DNA from: Sphaerimonospora thailandensis
GTDB lineage: Bacteria; Actinomycetota; Actinomycetes; Streptosporangiales; Streptosporangiaceae
Assembly: GCF_016863115.1 (NCBI RefSeq)
Contig: NZ_BOOG01000036.1
Coordinates: forward strand, 1 to 64,000
Direction of reading: 5' to 3'
Length of the DNA: 64,000 nucleotides
The position numbers and the translations under genes were made by a program. Shown piece by piece: positions 24,117 through 31,765 of this stretch (the stretch's first letter is position 1; each line of letters opens with the position of its first letter). The notes beneath the pieces were generated by a model, which worked only from the letters and a program-made list of their open reading frames with translations, did not search any database and was not told the DNA's origin.

Positions 24117-25426
24117 CAGCCGTTGGTGGGCCGCAGGTCGCCGCCGACCGGCACGGCCTTGTTCGGCGTGTTGTCCACGATCACGACGTCCCAGGGGAAC
24201 TTCTCCCCCTTGCGCCACTGACCGCCGACCGGATGCTGGATCGCGATGCCCGGCTCGGGACCCGCCGTGAAGTCCAGGTCGCCGCTCATGCAGCTGAGCT
24301 TCATGCCGCGCAGCTTGGCCGCGACCTCGTCACGGTCCTTGGGGTCACCGGCCTCCTTGAACGCCTGGATCGCGATCTCGAACAGCGAGTAGACCGAGCC
24401 CAGGGCCTGGGTCCACTGCTTGCCCGTCTCGGCGGCGAAGTCGTCGGCGAGCTGCTGGGCGCTCTTGCCGTCCAGGATCGACTTGTACGGGTGTGCCGGG
24501 CTCCACCAGAAGTCGGTGGCGATGTTGTCGGTCAGCGCGCCGAGCGCCTCGGCCTCCGACGGGAACAGCATGACCTTCGCGACCGTGGCCAGCTTCGGCT
24601 TGAAGCCCTGCTGCTGCGCCTGCTTCCAGAAGGTCTGGAAGTCCGGGGGGATCGGGGTGCAGGTGAACAGCTCGGCACCCGACTCCTTGAACTTCGCGAT
24701 CTGGGCGCTGAAGTCGGTCGCGCCGTTCTGGTAGGCGCCGCCGTCGATCGGGGAGTAGCCGGCCTTCTCCATCATCGGGCCGAGCCCCTGGCGGAACGCG
24801 TTGGCGTCGGTGTCGTTGGGCCACAGCGCCGCGACGTTCTTGTTGGAGACGTCCATGCGCTCCCACATCGGGAAGAAGCAGTCGGCGAACTCCTGCATGC
24901 CGAAGAAGAACAGCGTCGTGTACTTGAAACCCTCACCCGGCTTGCCGTTCCGGCCGTGGAACCACGCCTCCCAGGGGGCGATCGTGGTGACGTTGGGGAT
25001 CCCGTTGGCCTCGCACTGGTCGGCGACGGGGTTGGTGGTGTCGGGTGTGGAGGAACCGACGATCAGGTCGACCTTGTCGCTGTTGATGAGCTGCCGGGTG
25101 ACCTCGGTGGCGCGGTTCGGGTTGGACTGCGTGTCCTTGACGATGATCTCGATGGTGCGCTTCTTGCCGCCGGCGGTGAAGCCGCCCCGCATCGCCTCCT
25201 GGATCTGCTTGACCACGAAGTTGTCGGCGGTGGCGAAGCCGGCCAGCGGACCCGTCTGGGGACTGACGTAGCCGATCTTTAGTACGTCCGAGGACGAACT
25301 GCCGGTGCCCTTCAGCCCGCCGCAGGCGCTCAGCAGGGAAGTTCCGCCGAGGGCGGCGGCGCCGAGGCCGACCGCGCTGAGGAAGGAACGGCGGTCCATC
25401 CCGCCGCCCATGGAAGCGTCGCTCAC
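24116..25426 (-). CDS. ABC substrate-binding lipoprotein, amide/aromatic type
   Basis: Periplasmic-binding-protein-like lipoprotein of 436 aa, Peripla_BP_6 family (LivJ/AmiC/urea-binding relatives). Seen: a twin-arginine-like signal 'MDRRSFLSAVGLGAAALGG' starting at residue 10, lipobox LLSAC, 'LKIGYVSPQTGPLAGFATADNFVV', and 'VDLIVGSSTPDTTNPVADQCEANGIPNV'. It is the first gene of the coupled importer-amidase-dehydrogenase operon. The family binds amides, branched amino acids and aromatic acids; the specific ligand is not deducible, but the downstream enzymes point to an aromatic amide or alcohol. Confidence 0.9.
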   Translation of the reverse strand: MSDASMGGGMDRRSFLSAVGLGAAALGGTSLLSACGGLKGTGSSSSDVLKIGYVSPQTGPLAGFATADNFVVKQIQEAMRGGFTAGGKKRTIEIIVKDTQSNPNRATEVTRQLINSDKVDLIVGSSTPDTTNPVADQCEANGIPNVTTIAPWEAWFHGRNGKPGEGFKYTTLFFFGMQEFADCFFPMWERMDVSNKNVAALWPNDTDANAFRQGLGPMMEKAGYSPIDGGAYQNGATDFSAQIAKFKESGAELFTCTPIPPDFQTFWKQAQQQGFKPKLATVAKVMLFPSEAEALGALTDNIATDFWWSPAHPYKSILDGKSAQQLADDFAAETGKQWTQALGSVYSLFEIAIQAFKEAGDPKDRDEVAAKLRGMKLSCMSGDLDFTAGPEPGIAIQHPVGGQWRKGEKFPWDVVIVDNTPNKAVPVGGDLRPTNG

Positions 25427-25646
25427 GCCAGGCTCCTTGCGTAAACGGTGTCCGCGCGCGGGGGCGCCGCATGGAACACCGGGAGTTGTTCTTCAGGGGA
25501 TCAGGTGAGTCGTCCGAGATCGCTCGACCGGCTCGTGACCGGGAGGGACGCCGGTCCGTTGAATGTCAGGAGATGTCGGATGGGGGAGTTCGGGTGTCGC
25601 GGAAGTTGCCCCGACCGTACGAGCCCCCTCAGACGCGAGCAACAGA

Positions 25647-25667
25647 GCGTTCCAAAATTTCGAACGC
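25647..25667. promoter_or_regulatory. Inverted repeat, candidate IclR operator of the importer operon
   Basis: GCGTTC-N9-GAACGC with an AT-rich centre (CAAAATTTC) lies between the IclR gene stop and the start of the importer operon, about 220 bases upstream of the binding-protein ATG. IclR proteins bind dyads of this size. The flanks (AGAGC ... GCTCT, 25644-25677) extend the symmetry. Confidence 0.45.
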
Positions 25668-25690
25668 GAATTGCTCTCTTGAAACAAGAT

Positions 25691-26527
25691 CTAGGAGGTG
25701 GGACGGTGGCCGAGGCGGCGGGAGATCTCGGCGGCCGTACGACGGAGGGCCGGCTCGACGCGTCCCGCCAGCATGTCGACGGACGTCGGCGCGATGGTCA
25801 GGTGGACGGCGATGTTCACCGCTGCGACGACCTCCCCGGTACGGTCGTGGACCGGCGCGGCGAACGACCGCAGACCCGGGGCGAGCTCCTCGTCGTTGAC
25901 CGCGACGCCGCTCTGGCGCACCTTGGCGAGGGCCGCCATGAGCTGCTCGCGGTTCGTGATCGTCCTGGGTCCCCGGCGCGCCAGATCGACGCGGTCGAGG
26001 ATCTGCCGCAGCGTCGCATGGTCCTTGTACGCCAGCAGGACCTTGCCCATCGACGTGCAGTAGGCGGGCAGCCGGGAACCCGCGTGCAGGTTGAGGTCCA
26101 TGGCGAGGGAGCTGCGGCGGTTGCTGCGCCGCCGGTCCACGTAAACGACGTCCGGCCCGTCGCTCAGGCCCATGCTGACCGTGAACCCCGTCTCGTCGGC
26201 GAGGGCCTGCAGCAGCGGCGCGGCGACCCGCGGGAGCTCCATCGAGTCGATCGCCGCGAACCCGAGGTCCACCACCCGGGGGCCGAGAAAATACTTCCTG
26301 GTCTCCGGGTCCTGCTGGACGTACTCCAGCTTGGTCAGCGTGGCGACGTACCGGTACGTCGTGCTCTTGTTGAGGCCGACGGCCCGCGCGAGGTCGGCGA
26401 TCCCGAGCGTGGAGCGGTCGCCGGCGAAGGCTGACAGGATGCGCAGGCCGCGCTCCAGCGACACCGAGAAGGAGGCGGAGGGCTCGGTGGTACGGCCACG
26501 GGGGCGCGGGGCGTTCTCTGCGGTCAT
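25691..26527 (-). CDS. IclR-family transcriptional regulator
   Basis: Regulator of 278 aa. Seen: winged helix-turn-helix at residues about 22-85 ('VSLERGLRILSAFAGDRSTLGIADLARAVGLNKSTTYRYVATLTKLEYVQ') and the IclR effector domain ('PLLQALADETGFTVSMGLSDGPDVVYVDR', 'AYCTSMGKVLLA', 'GVAVNDEELAPGLRSFAAPVHDRTGEVVAAVNIAV'). It is divergent from the second aldehyde dehydrogenase (26690) and upstream of, and co-oriented with, the importer operon. IclR proteins commonly control aromatic catabolism. ATG 26527 is preferred; the open frame extends upstream through the repeats at 26540-26568. Confidence 0.93.
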   Translation of the reverse strand: MTAENAPRPRGRTTEPSASFSVSLERGLRILSAFAGDRSTLGIADLARAVGLNKSTTYRYVATLTKLEYVQQDPETRKYFLGPRVVDLGFAAIDSMELPRVAAPLLQALADETGFTVSMGLSDGPDVVYVDRRRSNRRSSLAMDLNLHAGSRLPAYCTSMGKVLLAYKDHATLRQILDRVDLARRGPRTITNREQLMAALAKVRQSGVAVNDEELAPGLRSFAAPVHDRTGEVVAAVNIAVHLTIAPTSVDMLAGRVEPALRRTAAEISRRLGHRPTS

Positions 26528-26539
26528 GAGCGCCAGGAT

Positions 26540-26568
26540 ACGGACAGAAACGGACAGGATACGGACAG
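26540..26568. promoter_or_regulatory. Three iterated ACGGACAG sites in iclR/ALDH divergent region
   Basis: ACGGACAG occurs at 26540-26547, 26550-26557 and 26561-26568, that is at 10- and 11-base spacing, one DNA helical turn apart. They lie immediately before the iclR start and about 120 bases before the divergent aldehyde dehydrogenase, a natural position for cooperative regulator binding. Confidence 0.5.
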
Positions 26569-26689
26569 GGCGTTTTACATACTCGAACGATGGCTTGACC
26601 GCCGGGCCGATCACGTGAACGCTTCTCGATCGGGCGCGTCGCGGCCTCCAAGGACAGAGAATCCGATGCGAGCGAGGAGATCGAGGCAG

Positions 26690-28201
26690 ATGGCACCGGG
26701 GGAACGCATCGGACACTTCAGCGGGCACGTCATCGGGCACGTCATCGGGCACTTCATCGGGCACTTCATCGGCGGAGAGTGGATGACCTCCGAGTCCGGC
26801 CGCTCGTACCGGAAGCGCTCTCCCTGGTCCGGTGAGGTTCTCGCCGAGGTGGCCGCCGGCGACGGTGAGGACGCGCGGCGGGCGATCGTCGCCGCCCACG
26901 AGGCGTTCGAGGGCTGGGCCGGGGCGCTGCCCTGGCGGCGGCAGCAGATCTTCCTGCGTGCGGCCGACATCCTCGAACGCCGCCGCGACGAGGTGCTGGG
27001 CGCCCTCGCCGTCGAGACCGGATGCGGCCGCGTCTTCGGCGAGGTCCAGGTCGGCTTCGCGCTCAAGCTGCTCCGGCAGGCCGCTCAGCTGGGCTATCGG
27101 CCGGCCGGGGAGCTGCTCCCCTCGGATGTGGAGGGCACGCGTGCGGCGGCCGTCCGGCGTCCGGTTGGCGTGGTCGGGGCGATAGCGCCGTGGAACGCCT
27201 CGCTCACGCTGGCGGGCCGGGCGGTCGTCGGACCGCTCGCCCTCGGCAACACGGTGGTGCTGAAACCCTCGGAGGAGTCTCCGTACACGGGTGGCGCCCT
27301 GTGGGCGGAGATCCTCCAGGAGGCCGGCCTGCCGGCCGGGACGTTCAACGTCGTCACCCACGCCCCGGGGGAGGCCGGAGCGGTGGGCGACGCGATGCTC
27401 GCGAGCCCCCTCGTCAAGCGGATCAACTTCACCGGGTCGACGCCGACGGGCAGACGGCTCGCCGAGAAGGCCGGGACGTACCTGAAGCGCGTCGTGCTTC
27501 AGCTCAGCGGCCAGAACCCGCTCATCGTCGCGGCCGACGCCGATGTCGGGTACGCGGTGGACGCGGCGGCCTACGGCGCCTTCGTGCATCAGGGGCAGGT
27601 GTGCATGTGCGCGAGGCGCATCTATGTCGAACGGCCGCTGGCCGAGGAGTTCACCACCCGGTTCGCGGCGAAGGTGGCGACGCTGCCGACCGGAGACCCG
27701 TCCGATCCGGCGACGGTCGTCGGCCCGGTCATCAACGAGTGGGCCCTGGCCCTTCTGGAGCGCCGGGTCAACGAGGCCGTCGAGCTCGGCGCCCGCGTCC
27801 TGGCCGGGGGCGTCCCCGCGCCGCCGTGCTATCCGGCCACGGTCCTCGCCGACGTCCCCGACGAGGCCGAGATCACCCAGGGGGAGACCTTCGGACCGGT
27901 TGTGATCGTGGAGGCCGTCGACTCGGCGGAGGAGGCGGTCGCCCGGGCCAACGCCTCGGACCTCGGGCTGGCCGCCTCGATCATCACCGGGGACACCCGC
28001 CGCGGTCTGCGTCTGGCGTCCACCTTGGAGGTCGGCATCATCCACGTGAACGACCAGCCCGTCAACGACGAGCCGCAGATGCCGTTCGGCGGGGTCAGGG
28101 ACAGCGGCTGGGGACGGTTCGGCCTCGGGTTCGCCGCCGAGGAGTTCTGCGAGCTCCGATGGGTCACCGTACGCGACCAGGACCGCGAGTTCCCCTTCTG
28201 A
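26690..28201 (+). CDS. Aldehyde dehydrogenase with repeat-bearing N-terminus and Glu-to-Gln change
   Basis: Aldehyde dehydrogenase-family protein of 503 aa. Seen: 'GVVGAIAPWNASLTLAGRAVVGPLALGNTVVLKPSEESPYTGG', 'NFTGSTPTGRRLAEKAGTYLKRVVLQLSGQNPLIVAADADV' and 'FVHQGQVCMCARRIYVE' (catalytic Cys). The position normally holding the general-base Glu (ELGG) reads Q in LQLSGQ, so hydrolysis of the thioester may be altered. Residues about 7-26 are encoded by five 12-bp tandem repeats ([I/S]GH[F/V]). Start ATG 26690 has GAGG seven bases upstream; ATG 26666 is possible. It is divergent from iclR and likely regulated by it, and shares a substrate class with the operon on the other side. Confidence 0.88.
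   Translation: MAPGERIGHFSGHVIGHVIGHFIGHFIGGEWMTSESGRSYRKRSPWSGEVLAEVAAGDGEDARRAIVAAHEAFEGWAGALPWRRQQIFLRAADILERRRDEVLGALAVETGCGRVFGEVQVGFALKLLRQAAQLGYRPAGELLPSDVEGTRAAAVRRPVGVVGAIAPWNASLTLAGRAVVGPLALGNTVVLKPSEESPYTGGALWAEILQEAGLPAGTFNVVTHAPGEAGAVGDAMLASPLVKRINFTGSTPTGRRLAEKAGTYLKRVVLQLSGQNPLIVAADADVGYAVDAAAYGAFVHQGQVCMCARRIYVERPLAEEFTTRFAAKVATLPTGDPSDPATVVGPVINEWALALLERRVNEAVELGARVLAGGVPAPPCYPATVLADVPDEAEITQGETFGPVVIVEAVDSAEEAVARANASDLGLAASIITGDTRRGLRLASTLEVGIIHVNDQPVNDEPQMPFGGVRDSGWGRFGLGFAAEEFCELRWVTVRDQDREFPF
26708..26767 (+). repeat. Five 12-bp tandem repeats inside a coding region
   Basis: Units of the form ATCGGGCACKTC occur five times in register (26708, 26720, 26732, 26744, 26756), the first two slightly diverged. 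They encode the tetrapeptide I-G-H-[F/V] (one S-G-H-V) and precede the ALDH domain. In-frame copy-number change would lengthen or shorten a histidine-bearing N-terminal arm. Confidence 0.85.
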
Positions 28202-28384
28202 CGCGGCGGCGTGCCGACGGGCTCCGGCATTTGACGTAGAGGGTGCATGGCGGATCGGCTCAGTCAGGTGGCGTCGGTTCGCCGATTCCGTGCGTGATCT
28301 CCTCCGGGAGCATCGGAGTCGTACTCCCCTCCTGTCGCGCCCTAACAGGGCCGAGCTGAAAACCACTCGAAAGTGAGGTGCCCC

Positions 28385-29134
28385 TTGGCGCCCCCCACCT
28401 CAACCCTCCTCGACGTGGCTGCCCGTACCGTGGACACGGTAAAGGTGTACGGGCGCAACGAGTCCGTCGTCCGTGCGCTGGACGGTGTGACCATCGACTT
28501 CACCCGTGGCGCGTTCACGGCGATCATGGGCCCGTCCGGGTCGGGAAAGTCGACCCTGCTGCATTGCCTCGCCGGGCTGGACACCGTGACCTCCGGAGAG
28601 GTCTACATCGGTGACACGGCGATCGCGGGGCTGTCCGACAGCGACCTGACGTTGTTGCGGCGCGACCGGCTCGGGTTCGTGTTCCAGACCTACAACCTGG
28701 TCCCCACGTTGACCGCCGCGGAGAACATCGAGCTGCCACTTCGTTTGGCGGGCCGGCGTGCCGACCCGGCGTGGCTGGAGACCGTCGTCGCCGCCGTTGG
28801 ACTCGCGGATCGGCTGGGCCACCGGCCGGCGGAGCTGTCCGGCGGACAGCAGCAGCGGGTCGCCGCGGCCAGGGCGCTGGTCACCCGGCCGGAGATCCTC
28901 TTCGCGGACGAGCCGACGGGCGCGTTGGATTCGCGCTCCAGCGCGGAGCTGCTGGCCTTCCTGCGCCGCGCGGTGGACGAGTTCGGCCAGACGATCGTCA
29001 TGGTGACCCACGACCCGATGGCCGCCGCTCGGGCGGACCGGGTGGTGTTCCTGGCCGACGGCCGCATCGTCAACGAGATGATCGCGCCCACCACGGGCGA
29101 CATCCTGGACGCGATGAAGAAGCTGGGTGGCTAG
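28385..29134 (+). CDS. ABC transporter ATPase, MacB/LolD type
   Basis: ATP-binding protein of about 249 aa. Seen: Walker A 'GPSGSGKSTLLHCLAGLDTVTSGEV', 'LLRRDRLGFVFQTYNLVPTLTAAENIELPL' (LolD/MacB Q-loop block), signature 'ELSGGQQQRVAAARALVTRPEILFADEPTGALDSRSSAELL' and 'IVMVTHDPMAAARADRVVFLADGRI'. The best ribosome binding site (AGTGAGG at 28372-28378) favours a TTG start at 28385, though GTG 28373 is possible. The FtsX-type permease begins directly after its stop codon. With that permease it forms an exporter or mechanotransmission pump of unknown cargo. Confidence 0.92.
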   Translation: MAPPTSTLLDVAARTVDTVKVYGRNESVVRALDGVTIDFTRGAFTAIMGPSGSGKSTLLHCLAGLDTVTSGEVYIGDTAIAGLSDSDLTLLRRDRLGFVFQTYNLVPTLTAAENIELPLRLAGRRADPAWLETVVAAVGLADRLGHRPAELSGGQQQRVAAARALVTRPEILFADEPTGALDSRSSAELLAFLRRAVDEFGQTIVMVTHDPMAAARADRVVFLADGRIVNEMIAPTTGDILDAMKKLGG

Positions 29135-31675
29135 ATGTTCATCGTCGCACTCAAGGGACTGGCCGCCCGCAAGCTGAGGCTGTTGCTGACCGCCGTCTCC
29201 ATCGCCCTGGGCGTGTCGTTCGTCACCGGGACCTTCGTGCTCGGCGACACGATGACCGCCACGTTCGACAAGCTGTACGCCGACATGGGGCAGGGAACGG
29301 ACGTCACCGTCCGGGCCCGGCCCGCCTTCACCGACGCCCCCACCATGGGCTCACCCCGTCCCATGCCCGTCGACCTGGTGGATCGGGTCCGGGAGGTGCC
29401 CGGGGTCGCGGCGGCCGAGGGCGGCATCACCGGCTACGCCCTCATGCTGGACAAGTCCGGCAAGCCGATCCAGCCGGGCGGCGCCCCCACGCTCGGCGTG
29501 AGCCACGCCGAGGACGAGAAGCTCGGCGGCAGCATCAGCCTGCGGGCGGGGCGGGCGCCGGCCGGGCCGAACGAGGTGGCCATCGACGCGGCGACCGCCC
29601 GCAAGCACGGCTACGCCCCGGGCGACCGCATCCGGATCGTCTTCGAGTCCGGCAAGCCGGCCGACTTCGCGCTGGTCGGCGTCATCGGGTTCGGCGACGC
29701 CGACAATCTGGCCGGCGCGACCCTCGCCGCGTTCGACCTGACGACCGCGCAGCAGGTGCTGGGCCGTCCCGGCCAGGTGGACCAGATCGCGGTACGGGCC
29801 ACCGACGGGATCGGCCCGGATGAGCTTCGGACCCGGATCGCGGCCGTACTGCCGGCCGATCTGGAGGCCGTGACCCGCGCGACCGTGGCCGGCGAGGCCA
29901 GCCGGGCGGTGCGCGAGGGCCTGTCCTTCTTCACCACCGCGTTCCTCGGTTTCGCGGCCGTCTCCCTGCTCGTCGGCGGCTTCCTCATCTGGAACACGTT
30001 CTCGATCCTGGTGGCGCAGCGCGGCCGGGAGCACGCCCTGTTGCGCGCCATCGGTGCCCGACGCCGGCAGTTGCTCGCCGCGGTCCTGACCGAAGCGGTC
30101 GCGGTCGGCCTGCTGGCGTCGGCGCTCGGGCTCGGCCTCGGTCTGCTCGTCTCAGGTGGGCTGCGCGGCCTGCTCGCCGCCGTCGGCATCGAGGTGCCGA
30201 CGACGACGCTGCAGCTCGAGTCGCGTACGGTCGTCGCCGCGCTGGCGGTCGGCCTCGGCGTGACGCTGGTCGCGGCGCTGGTGCCGGCCTGGCGGGCCAC
30301 GCGCGTGCCACCGATCGCGGCGCTGCGGGAGGCCGCCACGCCGGCCCACACGTTGCCGAAGGTCAGGATCGTTCTGGGCGGGGCTCTCCTCGCGGCCGGA
30401 CTGCCCGCACTCTCCTGGGCGATCGCCGGTCCGTCCCGTGGCGGTGCGGCGATGCTCGGTTCGCTGGCCACCTTCGTCGGGTTTCTCCTGCTCGCTCCCG
30501 CGCTGGTCCGCCCCCTGGTCGCGGTGCTCGGGGCGCCGATCGCCCGGCTCGGTATGGCAGGGGAGCTGGCCCGGCAGAACGCCGGGCGGACGCCGCGTCG
30601 CACCGCGTCGACCGCCGCCGCGCTCACCATCGGGCTCACCCTCGTGGTGGCGATGACGGTCGTGGCGACCTCCATGAAGGCTTCCGTCGCCGATGTGCTG
30701 GTCCGCGCCAACCGTGCCGACCTGATCCTGAAGGCCGACAGCCAGATGGCTCCCGGCATCCCGGCGGCCGCAGCGGACAAGCTGCGCGTGCTCCCCGAGG
30801 TGGGGGTGGTCTCGCCCATGCGGTTCGGCCGGATCCAGGTCGCCGGTCAGACCAACTCGGTCGCGGCCGTCGATCCCGGGACGGCGGAGCAGGTGGCCGA
30901 CATCGGGGTCGCGTCCGGCTCGCTGTCGGCGCTCGCCGACGGTGAGTTCATGGCGACGGTGGACGAGGCGAAGGCGCATGGCTGGCAGGCCGGCGACCAG
31001 GTGACGCTGCGCTTCCCGCACACGGGGGACCACACGCTGCGGCTCGCCGGCACCTACACCGACACCACCCTGCTCGGCGCCGGCTATCTGATCACGATTC
31101 CGACGTACGAGGAGAACTTCAGCGAGCGACTGGACGTCGCGGTACTCGTCACCGCCGCCGGGGGCATCCCCGCGGACGCCCTGAAGCGGTCCGTGCAGCA
31201 GGCGCTGGCCGACTACCCCAACGTCGCGGTCCAGGACACCGCCGAGTTCAACGCCGCCCAGGGTGCCACCGTCGACCAACTGCTCGGCCTGGTCAACGCG
31301 CTGCTCGGCCTGGCCGTGCTCATCGCGCTGCTCGGCGTGGTGAACACGCTGGCGCTGTCCGTGCTCGAACGCACCCGCGAGCTGGGCCTGCTGCGCGCGG
31401 TGGGCATGACCCGGCGACAGGTGCGTGCCTGCATCCGCTGGGAGGCGGTGCTCGTCGCCGCGATCGGATCCGTGCTGGGGACGGTGCTCGGGCTCCTCAT
31501 CGGCATGGCCGCGGCCCGGGCCCTGGCCGGCGAGGGGATCACCGTGCTTCAGGTGCCGATCGCCCAGCCCCTGGTGTACGCCGTGGTGGGCGCGGCCGCC
31601 GGGATCCTCGCCGCGATCACCCCGGCCCGGAAGGCGGCGAAGGTGGACGTGCTGCGGGCCGTCGTCGCCGAGTGA
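29135..31675 (+). CDS. FtsX/MacB-like ABC permease, 846 aa
   Basis: Large permease with two FtsX repeats. Seen: an N-terminal membrane helix with MacB_PCD-like extracytoplasmic segment (residues about 20-240), 'FLGFAAVSLLVGGFLIWNTFSILVAQRGREHALLRAIGARRRQLLAAVLTEAVAVGLLASALGL' (first FtsX block), a second extracytoplasmic region, and 'LLGVVNTLALSVLERTRELGLLRAVGMTRRQVRACIRWEAVLVAAIGSVLGTVLGL' (second block). This eight- to ten-helix plan is common in actinobacterial exporters for antibiotics, peptides or lipids. It starts one base after the ATPase stop. A strong hairpin follows at 31708-31747. Confidence 0.92.
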   Translation: MFIVALKGLAARKLRLLLTAVSIALGVSFVTGTFVLGDTMTATFDKLYADMGQGTDVTVRARPAFTDAPTMGSPRPMPVDLVDRVREVPGVAAAEGGITGYALMLDKSGKPIQPGGAPTLGVSHAEDEKLGGSISLRAGRAPAGPNEVAIDAATARKHGYAPGDRIRIVFESGKPADFALVGVIGFGDADNLAGATLAAFDLTTAQQVLGRPGQVDQIAVRATDGIGPDELRTRIAAVLPADLEAVTRATVAGEASRAVREGLSFFTTAFLGFAAVSLLVGGFLIWNTFSILVAQRGREHALLRAIGARRRQLLAAVLTEAVAVGLLASALGLGLGLLVSGGLRGLLAAVGIEVPTTTLQLESRTVVAALAVGLGVTLVAALVPAWRATRVPPIAALREAATPAHTLPKVRIVLGGALLAAGLPALSWAIAGPSRGGAAMLGSLATFVGFLLLAPALVRPLVAVLGAPIARLGMAGELARQNAGRTPRRTASTAAALTIGLTLVVAMTVVATSMKASVADVLVRANRADLILKADSQMAPGIPAAAADKLRVLPEVGVVSPMRFGRIQVAGQTNSVAAVDPGTAEQVADIGVASGSLSALADGEFMATVDEAKAHGWQAGDQVTLRFPHTGDHTLRLAGTYTDTTLLGAGYLITIPTYEENFSERLDVAVLVTAAGGIPADALKRSVQQALADYPNVAVQDTAEFNAAQGATVDQLLGLVNALLGLAVLIALLGVVNTLALSVLERTRELGLLRAVGMTRRQVRACIRWEAVLVAAIGSVLGTVLGLLIGMAAARALAGEGITVLQVPIAQPLVYAVVGAAAGILAAITPARKAAKVDVLRAVVAE

Positions 31676-31707
31676 TCAGGCTCGATTCACGAATCCGACT
31701 GTGACCC

Positions 31708-31747
31708 CCTGGGGGCCGGGAACGCACTCGCGTTCCCGGCCCCCAGG
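31708..31747. terminator. Perfect 18-bp hairpin between convergent operons
   Basis: CCTGGGGGCCGGGAACGC and its exact reverse complement enclose a four-base loop (ACTC). It lies midway between the stop of the MacB-type permease (31675) and the stop of desD (31766), so it probably terminates both convergent transcripts. There is no U-tract, which is common for high-GC actinobacterial terminators. Confidence 0.85.
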
Positions 31748-31765
31748 CATGAGCGGCCGGGCCCG

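Noticed and set aside
26708-26767. CRISPR-like array
   Set aside because: The repeats are 12 bp, directly adjacent without spacers and in frame inside a coding sequence.
25691-28366. 891-codon minus-strand frame apparently fusing a long N-terminal part to the IclR regulator
   Set aside because: Everything upstream of about 26527 is antisense to the second aldehyde dehydrogenase and has no domain; the IclR helix-turn-helix begins normally after ATG 26527.
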